A DNA stretch of 64,000 nucleotides from positions 1-64,000 of the forward strand of contig NZ_BJNE01000006.1 of the NCBI RefSeq assembly GCF_006539525.1. The letters are read 5' to 3'. The position numbers were made by a program, and so were the translations under genes. Below, piece by piece: positions 50,931 to 59,840 of this stretch. The notes under the pieces are model-generated. The model was not told the DNA's origin. It ran no database searches and saw only the letters and a list, made by a program, of their open reading frames with translations. Source of the stretch: Glutamicibacter nicotianae (GTDB taxonomy: Bacteria > Actinomycetota > Actinomycetes > Actinomycetales > Micrococcaceae). Positions within the stretch are counted from its first letter, which is position 1. Every line of letters begins with the position of its first letter.

Positions 50931-52627
50931 GCCACGCAGCACCAATGAATGAACAAGGCTCAGAAGACTTCGCACTGAGCTTCAACGACCTCAACGTCGT
51001 CTTTGCCACCGGCGGGGCCGATGTCCACGCGGTCAAGGGCTTGTCCTTGGCCGTCCGCCCGGGGCAGGTCGTCGCGCTGGTCGGCGAGTCCGGTTCCGGC
51101 AAGTCGGTGACCTCGACGGCGGCCATGGGCCTGCTGCCGGAAAACGCGAATGTCTCCGGTGCCGCCAAGGTCGGAAACGTCAACGTAGTTGGCCTGGACG
51201 AAGGCAAGCTGCGCAAGATGCGCGCCACCGATATCGCCATGGTCTTCCAGGAGCCGATGACGGCACTGAACCCGGTGCTCACCATCGAGCGCCAGCTGAC
51301 CGAAGCGCTGGAACTGCACGACATCGCCTACGGCAAGGAAGCGACCGACCGGGCTATCGAGCTGCTGGAAATGGTGGGCATCCCGGATCCCGCCAAGCGC
51401 ATCAAGCAGTACCCGCACCAGTTCTCCGGCGGCCAGCGGCAGCGCATCGTCATCGCCATGGCGATCTCCTGCGACCCGAAGGTCATCATCGCCGATGAGC
51501 CGACCACCGCACTTGATGTGACGGTGCAGGCCGAGATCCTCGATCTGCTGCGCGAGCTGAAAGACCGGCTGAATACCGGCATCCTGCTCATCACCCACAA
51601 TATGGGTGTTGTTGCGGATATGGCCGATGAAGTGGCAGTGATGTTCCAGGGCAACCTCGTGGAGACGGGCACCGTGGATCAGGTATTGCTGCGCCCAGAG
51701 CATCCATACACCCAGCGCCTGCTGGCTGCGGTGCCCCGCCTGTCCGCTCCGGCCGTTGTCACCACGCAGGCCGATGCGCACAGCTCGGAAACCGCCCCTC
51801 CAGGGCGCGAGCTGGTTCTGGAAGCCAAGGACCTCGTGCTGGAGTACGACATGCGCGGGAAGATCTTCCGCGCCGTGGAAAACGTGAGCTTCGATGTTGC
51901 CAAGGGCGAAGTCCTGGGCATTGTGGGCGAGTCCGGCTCGGGCAAGTCCACCATTGCCAAGGCGGTGCTGGGCCTGTTGCCGGTAGCTAGCGGCACCTTG
52001 TCGGTCAGGGGCCACAACCTGCCCAAGCTTTCCCCGAAGGAAGCACGCAAGGTCCGCAAGGACATCGGCGTGATCTTCCAGGACCCGGCCGCATCCCTGA
52101 ACCCGCGATTCCCGATTGGAGAATGCATCACAGAACCCATGGTGGTGCACAAGATCGGCAGCAAGGCCGAGCGCACCAAGCGTGCCGAAGAATTGCTCGA
52201 TGCGGTGAAGATGCCGCGCAACGTGATCAACCGGTACCCGCACGAGCTTTCCGGCGGCCAGCGTCAGCGTATTTGCATTGCCCGTGCATTGACCTTGAAC
52301 CCGGAGCTGCTGATCGCCGATGAGCCGACCAGCGCCTTGGACGTGTCGGTGCAGGCAGTTGTCCTGGAGATGCTCCAGGAGCTGCAGCGGGACTTCAACT
52401 TCGCCTGCCTCTTCGTCAGCCATGACCTGGCAGTCGTGGACATGCTGGCGGACGCGGTCGTGGTGATGCAGTCCGGCAAGGCGGTTGAGCAGGGCATGGC
52501 GGACACTGTGCTGCATGCGCCAACCCATGAATACACCAAGCGGCTGCTGGCTGCGGCACCGGTTCCGGATCCGCACGAGCAGGCAGTGCGCCGTGAGGCC
52601 TGGCGCCTGCTGAACAACACGAAGTAG
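50927..52627 (+). CDS. Dual ATP-binding protein of peptide ABC transporter, system 2
   Basis: The 566-residue two-domain ATPase parallels system 1. Domain 1 has GESGSGKSVTSTAAMGLL, FSGGQRQRIVIAMAISC and VIIADEPTTALD. Domain 2, from about residue 300, has GESGSGKSTIAKAVLGLL, LSGGQRQRICIARALTL and LLIADEPTSALD. Both Walker and signature motifs are intact in both halves, so both sites should hydrolyse ATP. Translation starts inside the permease stop. A 21-bp terminator follows. Confidence 0.94.
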   Translation: MSHAAPMNEQGSEDFALSFNDLNVVFATGGADVHAVKGLSLAVRPGQVVALVGESGSGKSVTSTAAMGLLPENANVSGAAKVGNVNVVGLDEGKLRKMRATDIAMVFQEPMTALNPVLTIERQLTEALELHDIAYGKEATDRAIELLEMVGIPDPAKRIKQYPHQFSGGQRQRIVIAMAISCDPKVIIADEPTTALDVTVQAEILDLLRELKDRLNTGILLITHNMGVVADMADEVAVMFQGNLVETGTVDQVLLRPEHPYTQRLLAAVPRLSAPAVVTTQADAHSSETAPPGRELVLEAKDLVLEYDMRGKIFRAVENVSFDVAKGEVLGIVGESGSGKSTIAKAVLGLLPVASGTLSVRGHNLPKLSPKEARKVRKDIGVIFQDPAASLNPRFPIGECITEPMVVHKIGSKAERTKRAEELLDAVKMPRNVINRYPHELSGGQRQRICIARALTLNPELLIADEPTSALDVSVQAVVLEMLQELQRDFNFACLFVSHDLAVVDMLADAVVVMQSGKAVEQGMADTVLHAPTHEYTKRLLAAAPVPDPHEQAVRREAWRLLNNTK

Positions 52628-52642
52628 GCATTGCGCTGAACA

Positions 52643-52692
52643 GCGAAAGGGGCGCGTTTCCAATGTTGCCCTTGGAAACGCGCCCCTTTCGC
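52643..52692. terminator. Terminator of the second opp operon
   Basis: A perfect 21-bp stem (arms 52643-52663 and 52672-52692, GCGAAAGGGGCGCGTTTCC and its complement) with an 8-nt loop lies 15 nt after the stop codon. Confidence 0.88.
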
Positions 52693-52918
52693 CTGCCCTG
52701 GCACTTGGCCGATGTCCGCTCGTTGAAAGCGGTGCTGCTGGCAGGTAGAAGGCGGGTATTGGATACCACAGCGTTGTGCTCCGCAGGTTGGGCGAGGGCT
52801 CAATTCCGATGAACAGACGCCCAGCCAGCCTCCCGCGGAAACAACGTTGCCTTTCGCAGAACGAAGGCAACATTGCGGCCCGCCGAGGGGCAAACTTTGG
52901 CTGCAGGACCGTGTTAAG
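52693..52918. other. Gene-free segment between opposing operons
   Basis: I see no supportable gene here. It contains an additional small hairpin, GTTGCCTT/AAGGCAAC at 52846-52871. Confidence 0.5.
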
Positions 52919-52958
52919 AAGCAAGAGCCGGCTCTCAATTGAGAGCCGGCTCTTGCTT
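52919..52958. terminator. Bidirectional terminator, 40-bp perfect palindrome
   Basis: The sequence is fully self-complementary: AAGCAAGAGCCGGCTCTCAA then its reverse complement. It has a T-rich exit on both strands (TTAA and CTTAAC) and ends the minus-strand acetyltransferase gene 14 nt after its stop. Confidence 0.8.
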
Positions 52959-52972
52959 AATGCGTTGGGAAA

Positions 52973-53434
52973 TTAATCCAGCTGCATGACGTTTTCGGTG
53001 ACAACCTCTGCACGGGCGTTGGAGAAGATCTGCTCGGTGCCGATGGTCTTGAAACCGCGGCGTTCCAGGACCTTGATCGAACCCAGGTTGTCCTGGACCA
53101 CGTGTGCGGTCAAGGGGCGCTTGGTGTATTCGGCAAGGAATGCTTCTACTGCGCTGGTGGTCAGTCCCTTGCCCCAGTACTTGGTCGAAGTCCAGAAATT
53201 GATTTCTGGTACTTCGCCGTCGAAGACCAGAATGGATCCAACGACGTCGCCCTCATGCTCGATGGTGCGAACCAGAACATTAGGATCGTTCAGAATCGAG
53301 TTCCAGTGGTGGTCGAATACCGCGCGGTCGGCTGGGTTACGCGCCTGATAAGCGGCCATGAGGTTCGCCTCGGGTTCTTGCTGGTGAGCGAAGAATGCGT
53401 CCAAGTCGGAAGGGCGGACTTCACGTAGCTGCAC
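52973..53434 (-). CDS. GNAT-family N-acetyltransferase (RimJ/RimL-like)
   Basis: This 153-residue protein has the GNAT fold: LREVRPSDLDAFFAHQQEPE at the N terminus, EINFWTSTKYWGKGLTTSAV as the acetyl-CoA pyrophosphate loop (YWGKGLTT) and NLGSIKVLERRGFKTIGTEQ as motif B. It resembles the acetyltransferase_3 group that modifies protein N-termini or small molecules; the substrate is unknown. GTG start at 53434 with AAAGG about 9 nt upstream. Monocistronic. Confidence 0.83.
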   Translation of the reverse strand: MQLREVRPSDLDAFFAHQQEPEANLMAAYQARNPADRAVFDHHWNSILNDPNVLVRTIEHEGDVVGSILVFDGEVPEINFWTSTKYWGKGLTTSAVEAFLAEYTKRPLTAHVVQDNLGSIKVLERRGFKTIGTEQIFSNARAEVVTENVMQLD

Positions 53435-53503
53435 GATAAAGGCCTTTCAATCGTATGGGTCAGCGTGCCGGTTTCGGCACGCCAGGGAATGGTGGCTTGA
53501 AAC

Positions 53504-54127
53504 CTACACTACCGGGGAAGTGAGCGCCGCGAGTGCCATATTGGACAATAACGGCTTCAAACCCGATTTTTTAGTTCTCGGTGAGTGAGCGGAATGGGCT
53601 GTCGAGTTAAGCAAGCCGAAGACAGCATGCGCACGGAACCGGTGCGACTGCTTGCTTCCGGTGGGATGCAATTTTGCCAATTCGGTAGTCCATAGCCCGA
53701 TATAGGAGTTCTGGAGTTTGCGAACCAGTTCCAGCTCGGCCTTCGGCAACGATTTCAGGTCGCGGTCTTGGACCTGCAGGATATCCGGGCGGGACAGCGA
53801 GAAATCGGTGTGGAAATCCACCAAGCGCGACAGCACCTCCAGGGGAGTGCCGCCGGCTTCCGCCGCTGTGCAACCTCCGGCGTAGATGTCTTTGGACATG
53901 TCTACCAGCAGGGCGATAAGCACGGCCTGCTTGCCAGCGAAATGCCGGTACACTGCCGGACCGGAAATTCCGCAGGCTGCGCCGAGGTCTTCCAGGGAAA
54001 CGCCCGCGTAGCCATTCAAGGCAAATAGCCTTGTGGCTTCGCGTAACAGCGCTTCGCGTCGTTCAGCTTTGGCGCGCTCGCGATCTGTTGGTTCATTGAG
54101 CGATTGATATTTGCTCGCCAACACCAT
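53504..54127 (-). CDS. TetR/AcrR-family regulator
   Basis: This 207-residue repressor has an N-terminal HTH (RREALLREATRLFALNGYAG, LEDLGAACGISGPAVYRHFA) and an all-helical ligand domain. It diverges from an acyl-CoA dehydrogenase gene, which suggests an acyl-CoA-responsive regulator of the KstR/FadR-like kind. ATG at 54127 is chosen: AAGGAG is only 3 nt away, while the adjacent GTG (54124) would have 6 nt spacing. The longer frame from 54208 would run through the promoter region. Confidence 0.88.
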   Translation of the reverse strand: MVLASKYQSLNEPTDRERAKAERREALLREATRLFALNGYAGVSLEDLGAACGISGPAVYRHFAGKQAVLIALLVDMSKDIYAGGCTAAEAGGTPLEVLSRLVDFHTDFSLSRPDILQVQDRDLKSLPKAELELVRKLQNSYIGLWTTELAKLHPTGSKQSHRFRAHAVFGLLNSTAHSAHSPRTKKSGLKPLLSNMALAALTSPVV

Positions 54128-54224
54128 CAACTCCTTACGTTTGCCAAGCCCAGTCTGGACAACTGTGACGGCTGCCACTACTGTCAAAAATGTAGCTGTT
54201 CTACCCACCCGTAGGCAGTGACCA

Positions 54225-54240
54225 GTTAATAAATATTAAC
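54225..54240. promoter_or_regulatory. Palindrome GTTAATAAATATTAAC
   Basis: Seven-base inverted arms around AA lie midway between the TetR and acyl-CoA dehydrogenase genes. It is a good candidate for the TetR operator. Confidence 0.5.
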
Positions 54241-54361
54241 CATACTCGTCGCAGCGTGCGCTTCCAAGAAACTCGCGCACCAAGCGCATAACATGACCGC
54301 CATCGGATAATGCACACTCCGCAGCCGGTGTCGGTTCGTCCCTCAACGAAGAGAGAGCCTG

Positions 54362-55516
54362 ATGATTGACCTCGAACTCGACGACCAGCATCAAGACCTG
54401 GTTGACATGGTCCGCGAATTCGCCCGAGAAGTCGTTGCTCCGCAGAGCGCGCAGAACGATGCGAACCATGCCTTCCCTTACGACATCGTCAAGCAAATGG
54501 GGGAGATGGGTCTCTTTGGACTTCCGGTCTCCGAAGAATTCGGCGGTTCCGGCGGCGACTACTTCCACCTCGCGCTGGCGCTTGAAGAGCTGGGCAAGGT
54601 CGACCAGTCGGTAGCCATCACCCTGGAAGCCGGTGTCTCCCTGGGCGCGATGCCGATCTACCGCTTCGGCAGCGAGGAGCAAAAGCAGAAGTGGCTGCCT
54701 GACCTGGCCGCTGGTGAACGCTTGGCCGGTTTCGGCCTGACCGAGCCGGGCGCAGGATCCGATGCATCAGCATCCTTGACCAAGGCGAAACTTGAAAGTG
54801 GCCAGTGGGTCATTGACGGCGCCAAGGAATTCATCACCAACTCCGGCACCGATATCACCTCCCTCGTCACGGCTACCGCAGTGACCGGCGTCGATGAAGC
54901 AACCGGTAAAAAGGAAATCTCTGCCATCATCGTGCCGACCGGTACCGAGGGATTCACCGCGGAAAAGGCCTACGACAAGGTGGGCTGGCGTGCCAGCGAT
55001 ACCCATCCGCTGAGCTTCAGCGGAGTGCGGGTTCCGGAGGAGAACCTGCTGGGCGAGCGCGGACGCGGATACGCCTACTTCCTGGAAATCCTCGACGAAG
55101 GACGCATCGCCATCGCCGCCCTGGCCACCGGCGCTGCGCAGGGCTGCCTTGACGAGGCGGTTAAATATGCCAAGACCCGTACCTCCTTCGGCCAGGCAAT
55201 CGGCCAGTACCAGGGCATTTCCTTCATGATTGCCCGCATGGCCTCGCGCGCCCACACGGCCCGCTTGGCCTATTACGCGGCCGCGGCAAAAATGCTCGCC
55301 GGCAAGGACTTCAAGATTGAAGCCGCGCACGCCAAGCTGATTGCCAGCGAAGCGGCGATGGACAATGCAAGAGATGCTACCCAGATCTTTGGCGGGTACG
55401 GATTCATGAATGAGTCATTGGTGGCACGCCACTACCGCGATTCGAAGATCCTGGAAATCGGAGAAGGGACCACGCAGGTCCAGCAGATGCTCATTGCCCG
55501 CAGCCTTGGTCTCTGA
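54362..55516 (+). CDS. Acyl-CoA dehydrogenase
   Basis: This 384-residue FAD enzyme performs the first oxidation of fatty or branched acyl-CoA. Motifs are GLTEPGAGSDASA (signature 1), ANARDATQIFGGYG-like DNARDATQIFGGYGFMNES, and the C-terminal catalytic glutamate in ILEIGEGTTQVQ, the position used by short/medium-chain enzymes. GAGAG lies before the ATG. With bkd in the same region, it could oxidise isovaleryl- or isobutyryl-CoA, but the chain length cannot be read. Confidence 0.92.
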   Translation: MIDLELDDQHQDLVDMVREFAREVVAPQSAQNDANHAFPYDIVKQMGEMGLFGLPVSEEFGGSGGDYFHLALALEELGKVDQSVAITLEAGVSLGAMPIYRFGSEEQKQKWLPDLAAGERLAGFGLTEPGAGSDASASLTKAKLESGQWVIDGAKEFITNSGTDITSLVTATAVTGVDEATGKKEISAIIVPTGTEGFTAEKAYDKVGWRASDTHPLSFSGVRVPEENLLGERGRGYAYFLEILDEGRIAIAALATGAAQGCLDEAVKYAKTRTSFGQAIGQYQGISFMIARMASRAHTARLAYYAAAAKMLAGKDFKIEAAHAKLIASEAAMDNARDATQIFGGYGFMNESLVARHYRDSKILEIGEGTTQVQQMLIARSLGL

Positions 55517-55589
55517 ACATCACCCGCAGGGAGCGCCGCATTCTGATTCCAGGGTGTGGCGCTCTTTGGGCGCTCACAGTTAAACGAAC

Positions 55590-55595
55590 CATAAT
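55590..55595 (+). promoter_or_regulatory. -10 element for dxr (leaderless)
   Basis: CATAAT lies 7 nt before the GTG start of dxr. No ribosome-binding site separates them, so transcription probably begins at the start codon. Confidence 0.45.
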
Positions 55596-55602
55596 AGGTT
55601 AG

Positions 55603-56817
55603 GTGAGCTTCCAGAAAACCTTCATTCCAGCCGGGCATCCCCGTCGAGTCAGCCTGATCGGTTCCACCGGTTCCATCGGTACGCAGGGACTGGACGTCAT
55701 CGAAGAGGCATCCGGCCAATTCTCCGTGGCCGCCTTATCCGGCGGATATAACCTTGAACTGTTGGCTCGCCAGGCCATCAAGCACCGCCCTGCAATGGTC
55801 GGCAGCGCCGTGGAATCAAAGGATGAGCTGGCCGCGGCCATCCAGGAGGCCGCCGAGGACGCATCGGTGACCGGATACGAACCCGAGCTGGTGGTTGGCG
55901 CGCAGGCAGCCACCGAGGTAGCCGCGTTTGCCGAGGCCGACGTAGTGCTCAATGGCATCACCGGTGCCATTGGACTGGCTCCGACCATCGCTGCGCTGGA
56001 AGCCGGCCACCTGCTGGCCCTGGCAAACAAGGAATCCCTGATCATCGGAGGCCAGGTAGTCAAGCAGATCGCAGCCCCTGGCCAGATCTCGCCGGTAGAC
56101 TCCGAGCACTCCGCCCTTGCCCAGGCCCTGCGCTCTGGTGCGCCGGAGGAAGTGGCCAAGCTGCTGGTCACGGCCTCCGGAGGCCCATTCTTCGGCTGCA
56201 CCTACGAGCAGCTGCGTGATGTCACCCCTGCCCAGGCACTGGCCCACCCGACCTGGGACATGGGGCGCATGGTCACCACCAACTCGGCCACCATGGTCAA
56301 CAAGGCCCTGGAAGTCATCGAAGCCCACCTGCTTTTCGATGTGCCGCTGGAGAAGATCGAGCCCGTGGTGCACCGGCAGTCCATCGTCCACTCGATGGTG
56401 GAGTTCATCGACGGTTCGGTGATTGCCCAGGCATCGCCGCCGGACATGCGCCTGCCCATCGCCCTGGGCATCAATTGGCCGCATCGGGTCGACGGGGCCG
56501 CGAAGGCCTGCGATTTCTCCACCGCGGCCAGCTGGACTTTTGAACCGCTGGATGAAGAAGTCTTCAGCGCTGTGAAGCTTGCCAAGCAGGCAGCGTCCTC
56601 GTCGGGGACGCATATGGCCGTCTACAACGCCGCCAACGAAGTTGCAGTGGATGCCTTCCATGATGGAAAGATCCGCTTCACCGGCATCGTCGAGACCATT
56701 GAACGCGCACTGGACGCGTACACCCCGGTGAATGCCGAGCTGTCGGTGGAAACAGTGCTGGAAACCGATCGTTGGGCCCGTGCCCATGCAACGAAGATCA
56801 TCGAGGCGAGCGCATGA
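55603..56817 (+). CDS. dxr: 1-deoxy-D-xylulose-5-phosphate reductoisomerase
   Basis: DXR (404 residues) makes 2-C-methylerythritol 4-phosphate, the committed step of the MEP isoprenoid pathway, with NADPH. Features are VSLIGSTGSIGTQGLDVIEE (NADPH site), LALANKESLI, the metal site SPVDSEHSALAQAL, TASGGPFFG and the HPTWDMGRMVTTNSATMVNK region. It is the first gene of a likely dxr-M50-YciI operon; ispG of the same pathway lies 3 kb downstream. GTG start. Confidence 0.96.
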   Translation: MSFQKTFIPAGHPRRVSLIGSTGSIGTQGLDVIEEASGQFSVAALSGGYNLELLARQAIKHRPAMVGSAVESKDELAAAIQEAAEDASVTGYEPELVVGAQAATEVAAFAEADVVLNGITGAIGLAPTIAALEAGHLLALANKESLIIGGQVVKQIAAPGQISPVDSEHSALAQALRSGAPEEVAKLLVTASGGPFFGCTYEQLRDVTPAQALAHPTWDMGRMVTTNSATMVNKALEVIEAHLLFDVPLEKIEPVVHRQSIVHSMVEFIDGSVIAQASPPDMRLPIALGINWPHRVDGAAKACDFSTAASWTFEPLDEEVFSAVKLAKQAASSSGTHMAVYNAANEVAVDAFHDGKIRFTGIVETIERALDAYTPVNAELSVETVLETDRWARAHATKIIEASA

Positions 56818-58163
56818 GTGCATTGCTGTTCATCGGCGGCGTCCTGTTCATGCTGGTCGCCGTCGGGCTGTCCATCGCGCTGCATGAAATAGGGCACCTG
56901 GTGCCCGCGAAGCTCTTCAAGCTGCGGGTTCCGCAGTACATGATCGGTTTCGGCAAGACACTGGTTTCCTTCAAGCGGGGTGAAACCCAATACGGCATCA
57001 AGGCGCTGCCACTGGGCGGCTACATCTCGATGGTCGGCATGTACCCGCCACGCGAGCAGGTCGCTGCCGATGTTCCGGGGAAGAAGCCGAATCTCTTCCA
57101 GAAGGTCTTCGGCCAGATGGTCGATGACGCGCGTTCGCAGGCCAACGAAAACGTGCTGCCCAGCGATGAAGGCCGGTTGTTCTACCAGCTGCCGATCTAC
57201 AAGCGCGTGATCATCATGCTCGGCGGCCCGATCATGAACCTGCTCATCGGGTTCGTGGTGATCGCCATAGTGCTCACCAGTTTCGGGCAGGCCACCCCGA
57301 CCACCACGGTCTCCGAGGTGTACCAGTGCATTGCCAGCGCGCAGAACGCGGAGCAGACCGAATGCACCGACGAGGACGTCCCGGCTCCTGCCTACGAGGC
57401 TGGCCTGCTGCCCGGCGATACGATTACCGCGGTGAACGGCACCCCTGTCGCACAAGCCGAGTGGAACAAGCTCACCGATGTCATCCGCGATCATCCAGGA
57501 GAGCCCATCACCCTGGAATACTCCCGTGACGGGCAGAGCCACACCACTGAGCTGACCCCGTACCTGACCGAGCGTCCGGCCACTGACGAGAACGGCTATG
57601 TGCTGCTCGATGAGCACGGCGAATACATCATGACCAAGGTCGGTTTCGTCGGGATGGGCTCTTTGCAACGCGACTTGACCCAGCCCCTGAGCGCGGTTCC
57701 CGGTGTGATCGGGGAGCAGCTGCTGAAGATCGGTGACGTCATCCTTCACCTACCCCAGCGCATGGTGGATGTCGCCCAAGCGGCCTTCGGCAATGAGGAA
57801 CGCGACCCCAACGGGCCGGTGTCCATTGTGGGCGTTGGACGCATCGCCGGAGAGATCAGCGCCGAGGATTCCATCTCGGTCGCCGACAAATTCGCAACGT
57901 TGCTGTCGCTCGTCGGGGGCCTGAACTTGGCGCTGTTCGCCTTCAACCTGATCCCGCTGCTGCCGCTGGATGGCGGCCACGTGGTGGGCGCGTTGTACGA
58001 GGGGCTGAAGCGCATGTTTGCACGGATCTTCAAGATCAAGAAGGTCAAGCCGGTTGACACGGTCAAGCTACTGCCCCTGACCTATGTCGTCGTGGTGGCG
58101 ATGCTGGTCATGGGCGGGCTCTTAATATATGCGGATATCTTCAAGCCGATACAACTGTTCTGA
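56814..58163 (+). CDS. Site-2 protease, M50 family (RseP/Rip1-like)
   Basis: This intramembrane zinc protease (449 residues) has HEIGH at 24-28 in the first helix and a central PDZ-like domain (PAPAYEAGLLPGDTITAVNG). The NLIPLLPLDGGH motif near the C terminus has the third metal ligand Asp. In mycobacteria the homologue Rip1 cleaves anti-sigma factors and PbpB. The ATG overlaps the dxr stop (ATGA); dxr-rip1-ispG is a conserved actinobacterial neighbourhood. The last helix lies near residues 425-445. Confidence 0.93.
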   Translation: MSALLFIGGVLFMLVAVGLSIALHEIGHLVPAKLFKLRVPQYMIGFGKTLVSFKRGETQYGIKALPLGGYISMVGMYPPREQVAADVPGKKPNLFQKVFGQMVDDARSQANENVLPSDEGRLFYQLPIYKRVIIMLGGPIMNLLIGFVVIAIVLTSFGQATPTTTVSEVYQCIASAQNAEQTECTDEDVPAPAYEAGLLPGDTITAVNGTPVAQAEWNKLTDVIRDHPGEPITLEYSRDGQSHTTELTPYLTERPATDENGYVLLDEHGEYIMTKVGFVGMGSLQRDLTQPLSAVPGVIGEQLLKIGDVILHLPQRMVDVAQAAFGNEERDPNGPVSIVGVGRIAGEISAEDSISVADKFATLLSLVGGLNLALFAFNLIPLLPLDGGHVVGALYEGLKRMFARIFKIKKVKPVDTVKLLPLTYVVVVAMLVMGGLLIYADIFKPIQLF

Positions 58164-58186
58164 GACGAGAGAAATAAGCTGTAGAC

Positions 58187-58486
58187 ATGACTGTTTTTGC
58201 TGTTGAATACGCTTACGCCGAAAATTCCACCGAGCTGCGCGACGAACACCGTCCAGCGCACCGCGAGTACCTCGGGGGATTCCTTGGCGAAGGATCGGTA
58301 CGCCTTCTGGCTTCGGGGCCAACTCCGGTCAGCGACGGCGCGCTGTTGATCTTCGCAGCCGAATCGCAGGTGGCATTGGAAGACGTGCTGTCCAATGACC
58401 CATTCCAGCTGGTTGGCGCAGTCGGCTCGGCCACCATCACAGAATGGAACCCGGTCATGGGCCTGCTGAAGGAATTCGCTTCCTAG
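58187..58486 (+). CDS. YciI-family protein
   Basis: This 99-residue protein has the YciI/ferredoxin-like fold, with the conserved RPAHREYLGGFLGEGSVRLL (Arg/His near residues 22-26) and the SNDPFQLVGAVGSATITEW Asp-Pro-Phe motif. Family members are small, often dimeric, with an uncertain enzymatic role. It lies 23 nt after the M50 protease and is probably in the same operon. A hairpin terminator follows. Confidence 0.88.
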   Translation: MTVFAVEYAYAENSTELRDEHRPAHREYLGGFLGEGSVRLLASGPTPVSDGALLIFAAESQVALEDVLSNDPFQLVGAVGSATITEWNPVMGLLKEFAS

Positions 58487-58502
58487 GCGACAGGTTGCAT
58501 GT

Positions 58503-58544
58503 GCCAGCCTCCGTTGTTCTGTACCAAGAACGGCGGAGGCTGGC
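58503..58544 (+). terminator. Terminator after the YciI gene
   Basis: GCCAGCCTCCG / CGGAGGCTGGC (11 bp) encloses an inner GTTCT/AGAAC stem. It is 16 nt after the stop codon. Confidence 0.75.
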
Positions 58545-58601
58545 TGCCTTAAACGGCATCGATGGCCCAGACTGGCAGGGGAGAAGAAAGGGGAGAGCAT
58601 C

Positions 58602-59024
58602 ATGGATGTGCAGATTACGCCGGCACTGGCGATCCCTGCAGCGGAGCTGAAATGGCATTTCTCCCGTTCTTCAGGCCCAGGCGGCCAGCATGTGAATACC
58701 TCTGACTCCCGCGTGGAGCTCGCTTGGGTGATTGGCGCTTCACGGGCATTGTCCGACTGGCAGCGCCAGAGGCTGCTCGAGAAACTCGGACCGCGCCTCG
58801 TGGCTGGAGCACTGGTCGTGACTGCCGCCGAGGAACGATCTCAATGGCGCAACCGCCAGATTGCGCAGGAGAAGCTGGGGCGCATCATCGAAAAAGCCCT
58901 GGCGCCGGATGCGCCCGCGCGCAAAGCAACGAAAGCCACCCGGGGATCGCACCGGCGCAGGCTGAGCGCCAAGGCCAATCGCTCGGCCACGAAGCAGCTT
59001 CGCCGCAAGCCGGGAATGGACTGA
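58602..59024 (+). CDS. arfB: Alternative ribosome-rescue factor / peptidyl-tRNA hydrolase ArfB
   Basis: This 140-residue protein is ArfB (YaeJ-like): the class I release-factor GGQ motif at 27-29 in SRSSGPGGQHVNTSDSRVEL, followed by a long basic C-terminal tail (GSHRRRLSAKANRSATKQLR) that inserts into the empty mRNA channel of stalled ribosomes. There is no codon-recognition domain. GGGGAGAG precedes the ATG. Confidence 0.93.
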   Translation: MDVQITPALAIPAAELKWHFSRSSGPGGQHVNTSDSRVELAWVIGASRALSDWQRQRLLEKLGPRLVAGALVVTAAEERSQWRNRQIAQEKLGRIIEKALAPDAPARKATKATRGSHRRRLSAKANRSATKQLRRKPGMD

Positions 59025-59146
59025 CCGGAGAAAGCAACTACTGTGTCCCATGTCACTGAAATCGGCGGAATGCCCGGTTTGGCGATGCGGTTGAAAGTAG
59101 ATGAAGCGTCAGCTTTCTATTTATTCTGCCCCAAGGAGAACACCTT

Positions 59147-59701
59147 ATGACCACCAAAGTCCTCACCCTCGTCGGTTCCCTGCGCAACGGTTCGACCAAC
59201 CAGCAGCTGGCGGAAGCCACTTCGCACAACGCCCCCGAAGGCATGGAAGTTTCAGTGTTCAGCGGCTTGGAGAATATCCCGTTCTACAACGAGGACCATG
59301 ACGTGGAAGGTGGCGTTCCAGCCGCAGCCCAGGCCCTGCGCGACGCAGCCGGCGAAGCAGACGCGCTGATGCTGGTCACCCCCGAGTACAACGGCACCAT
59401 GCCAGCTGTCTTGAAGAATGCCATCGACTGGCTGTCCCGTCCCTTCGGTGCCGGTGCACTAAAGGACATGCCAACCGTAGTCCTGGGCACCGCCTTCGGA
59501 CAGTACGGCGGCGTCTGGGCACAGGACGAAGCACGCAAGGCACTGAACATCGCCGGCGCCAACGTACTTGAAAACGTCAAGCTGGCCATCCCGAACTCGG
59601 TAGTGCGCTTCGCAGAACTGCACCCGAAGGACGACGCTGAAGTTGTCGAGCAGGTTTCCGGCGTGCTGAAGAGCATCAAGGAAATCGCCGAAGCCAACTA
59701 G
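59147..59701 (+). CDS. NADPH-dependent FMN reductase
   Basis: This 184-residue flavodoxin-like protein has the FMN phosphate loop GSLRNGSTNQQLAE and the flavin-contacting LVTPEYNGTMPAVLKNAIDW. It continues with VVLGTAFGQYGGVWAQDEAR. Relatives reduce FMN, quinones or chromate with NADPH. AAGGAG lies before the ATG. A strong terminator closes the unit, so it is monocistronic. Confidence 0.9.
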   Translation: MTTKVLTLVGSLRNGSTNQQLAEATSHNAPEGMEVSVFSGLENIPFYNEDHDVEGGVPAAAQALRDAAGEADALMLVTPEYNGTMPAVLKNAIDWLSRPFGAGALKDMPTVVLGTAFGQYGGVWAQDEARKALNIAGANVLENVKLAIPNSVVRFAELHPKDDAEVVEQVSGVLKSIKEIAEAN

Positions 59702-59732
59702 GCTTTCGCAGGCTCCAGCTGCAAAATGATGG

Positions 59733-59763
59733 GAGAAAGGCCACGGTTCCCGTGGCCTTTCTC
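59733..59763 (+). terminator. Terminator after the FMN reductase
   Basis: GAGAAAGGCCACGG / CCGTGGCCTTTCTC forms a 14-bp stem with a 3-nt loop. Confidence 0.88.
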
Positions 59764-59840
59764 GCATCAATACCCGCTCACCGCGATACGGTGACATACT
59801 TGGAGTAGAGAAATACCCACAATCTATTCGGAGGCGTCCA

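Noticed and set aside
55594-55608. Half iron box (TAGGTTAGG) at the dxr start
   Set aside because: Only one half matches the DtxR consensus; the right half shows no symmetry.
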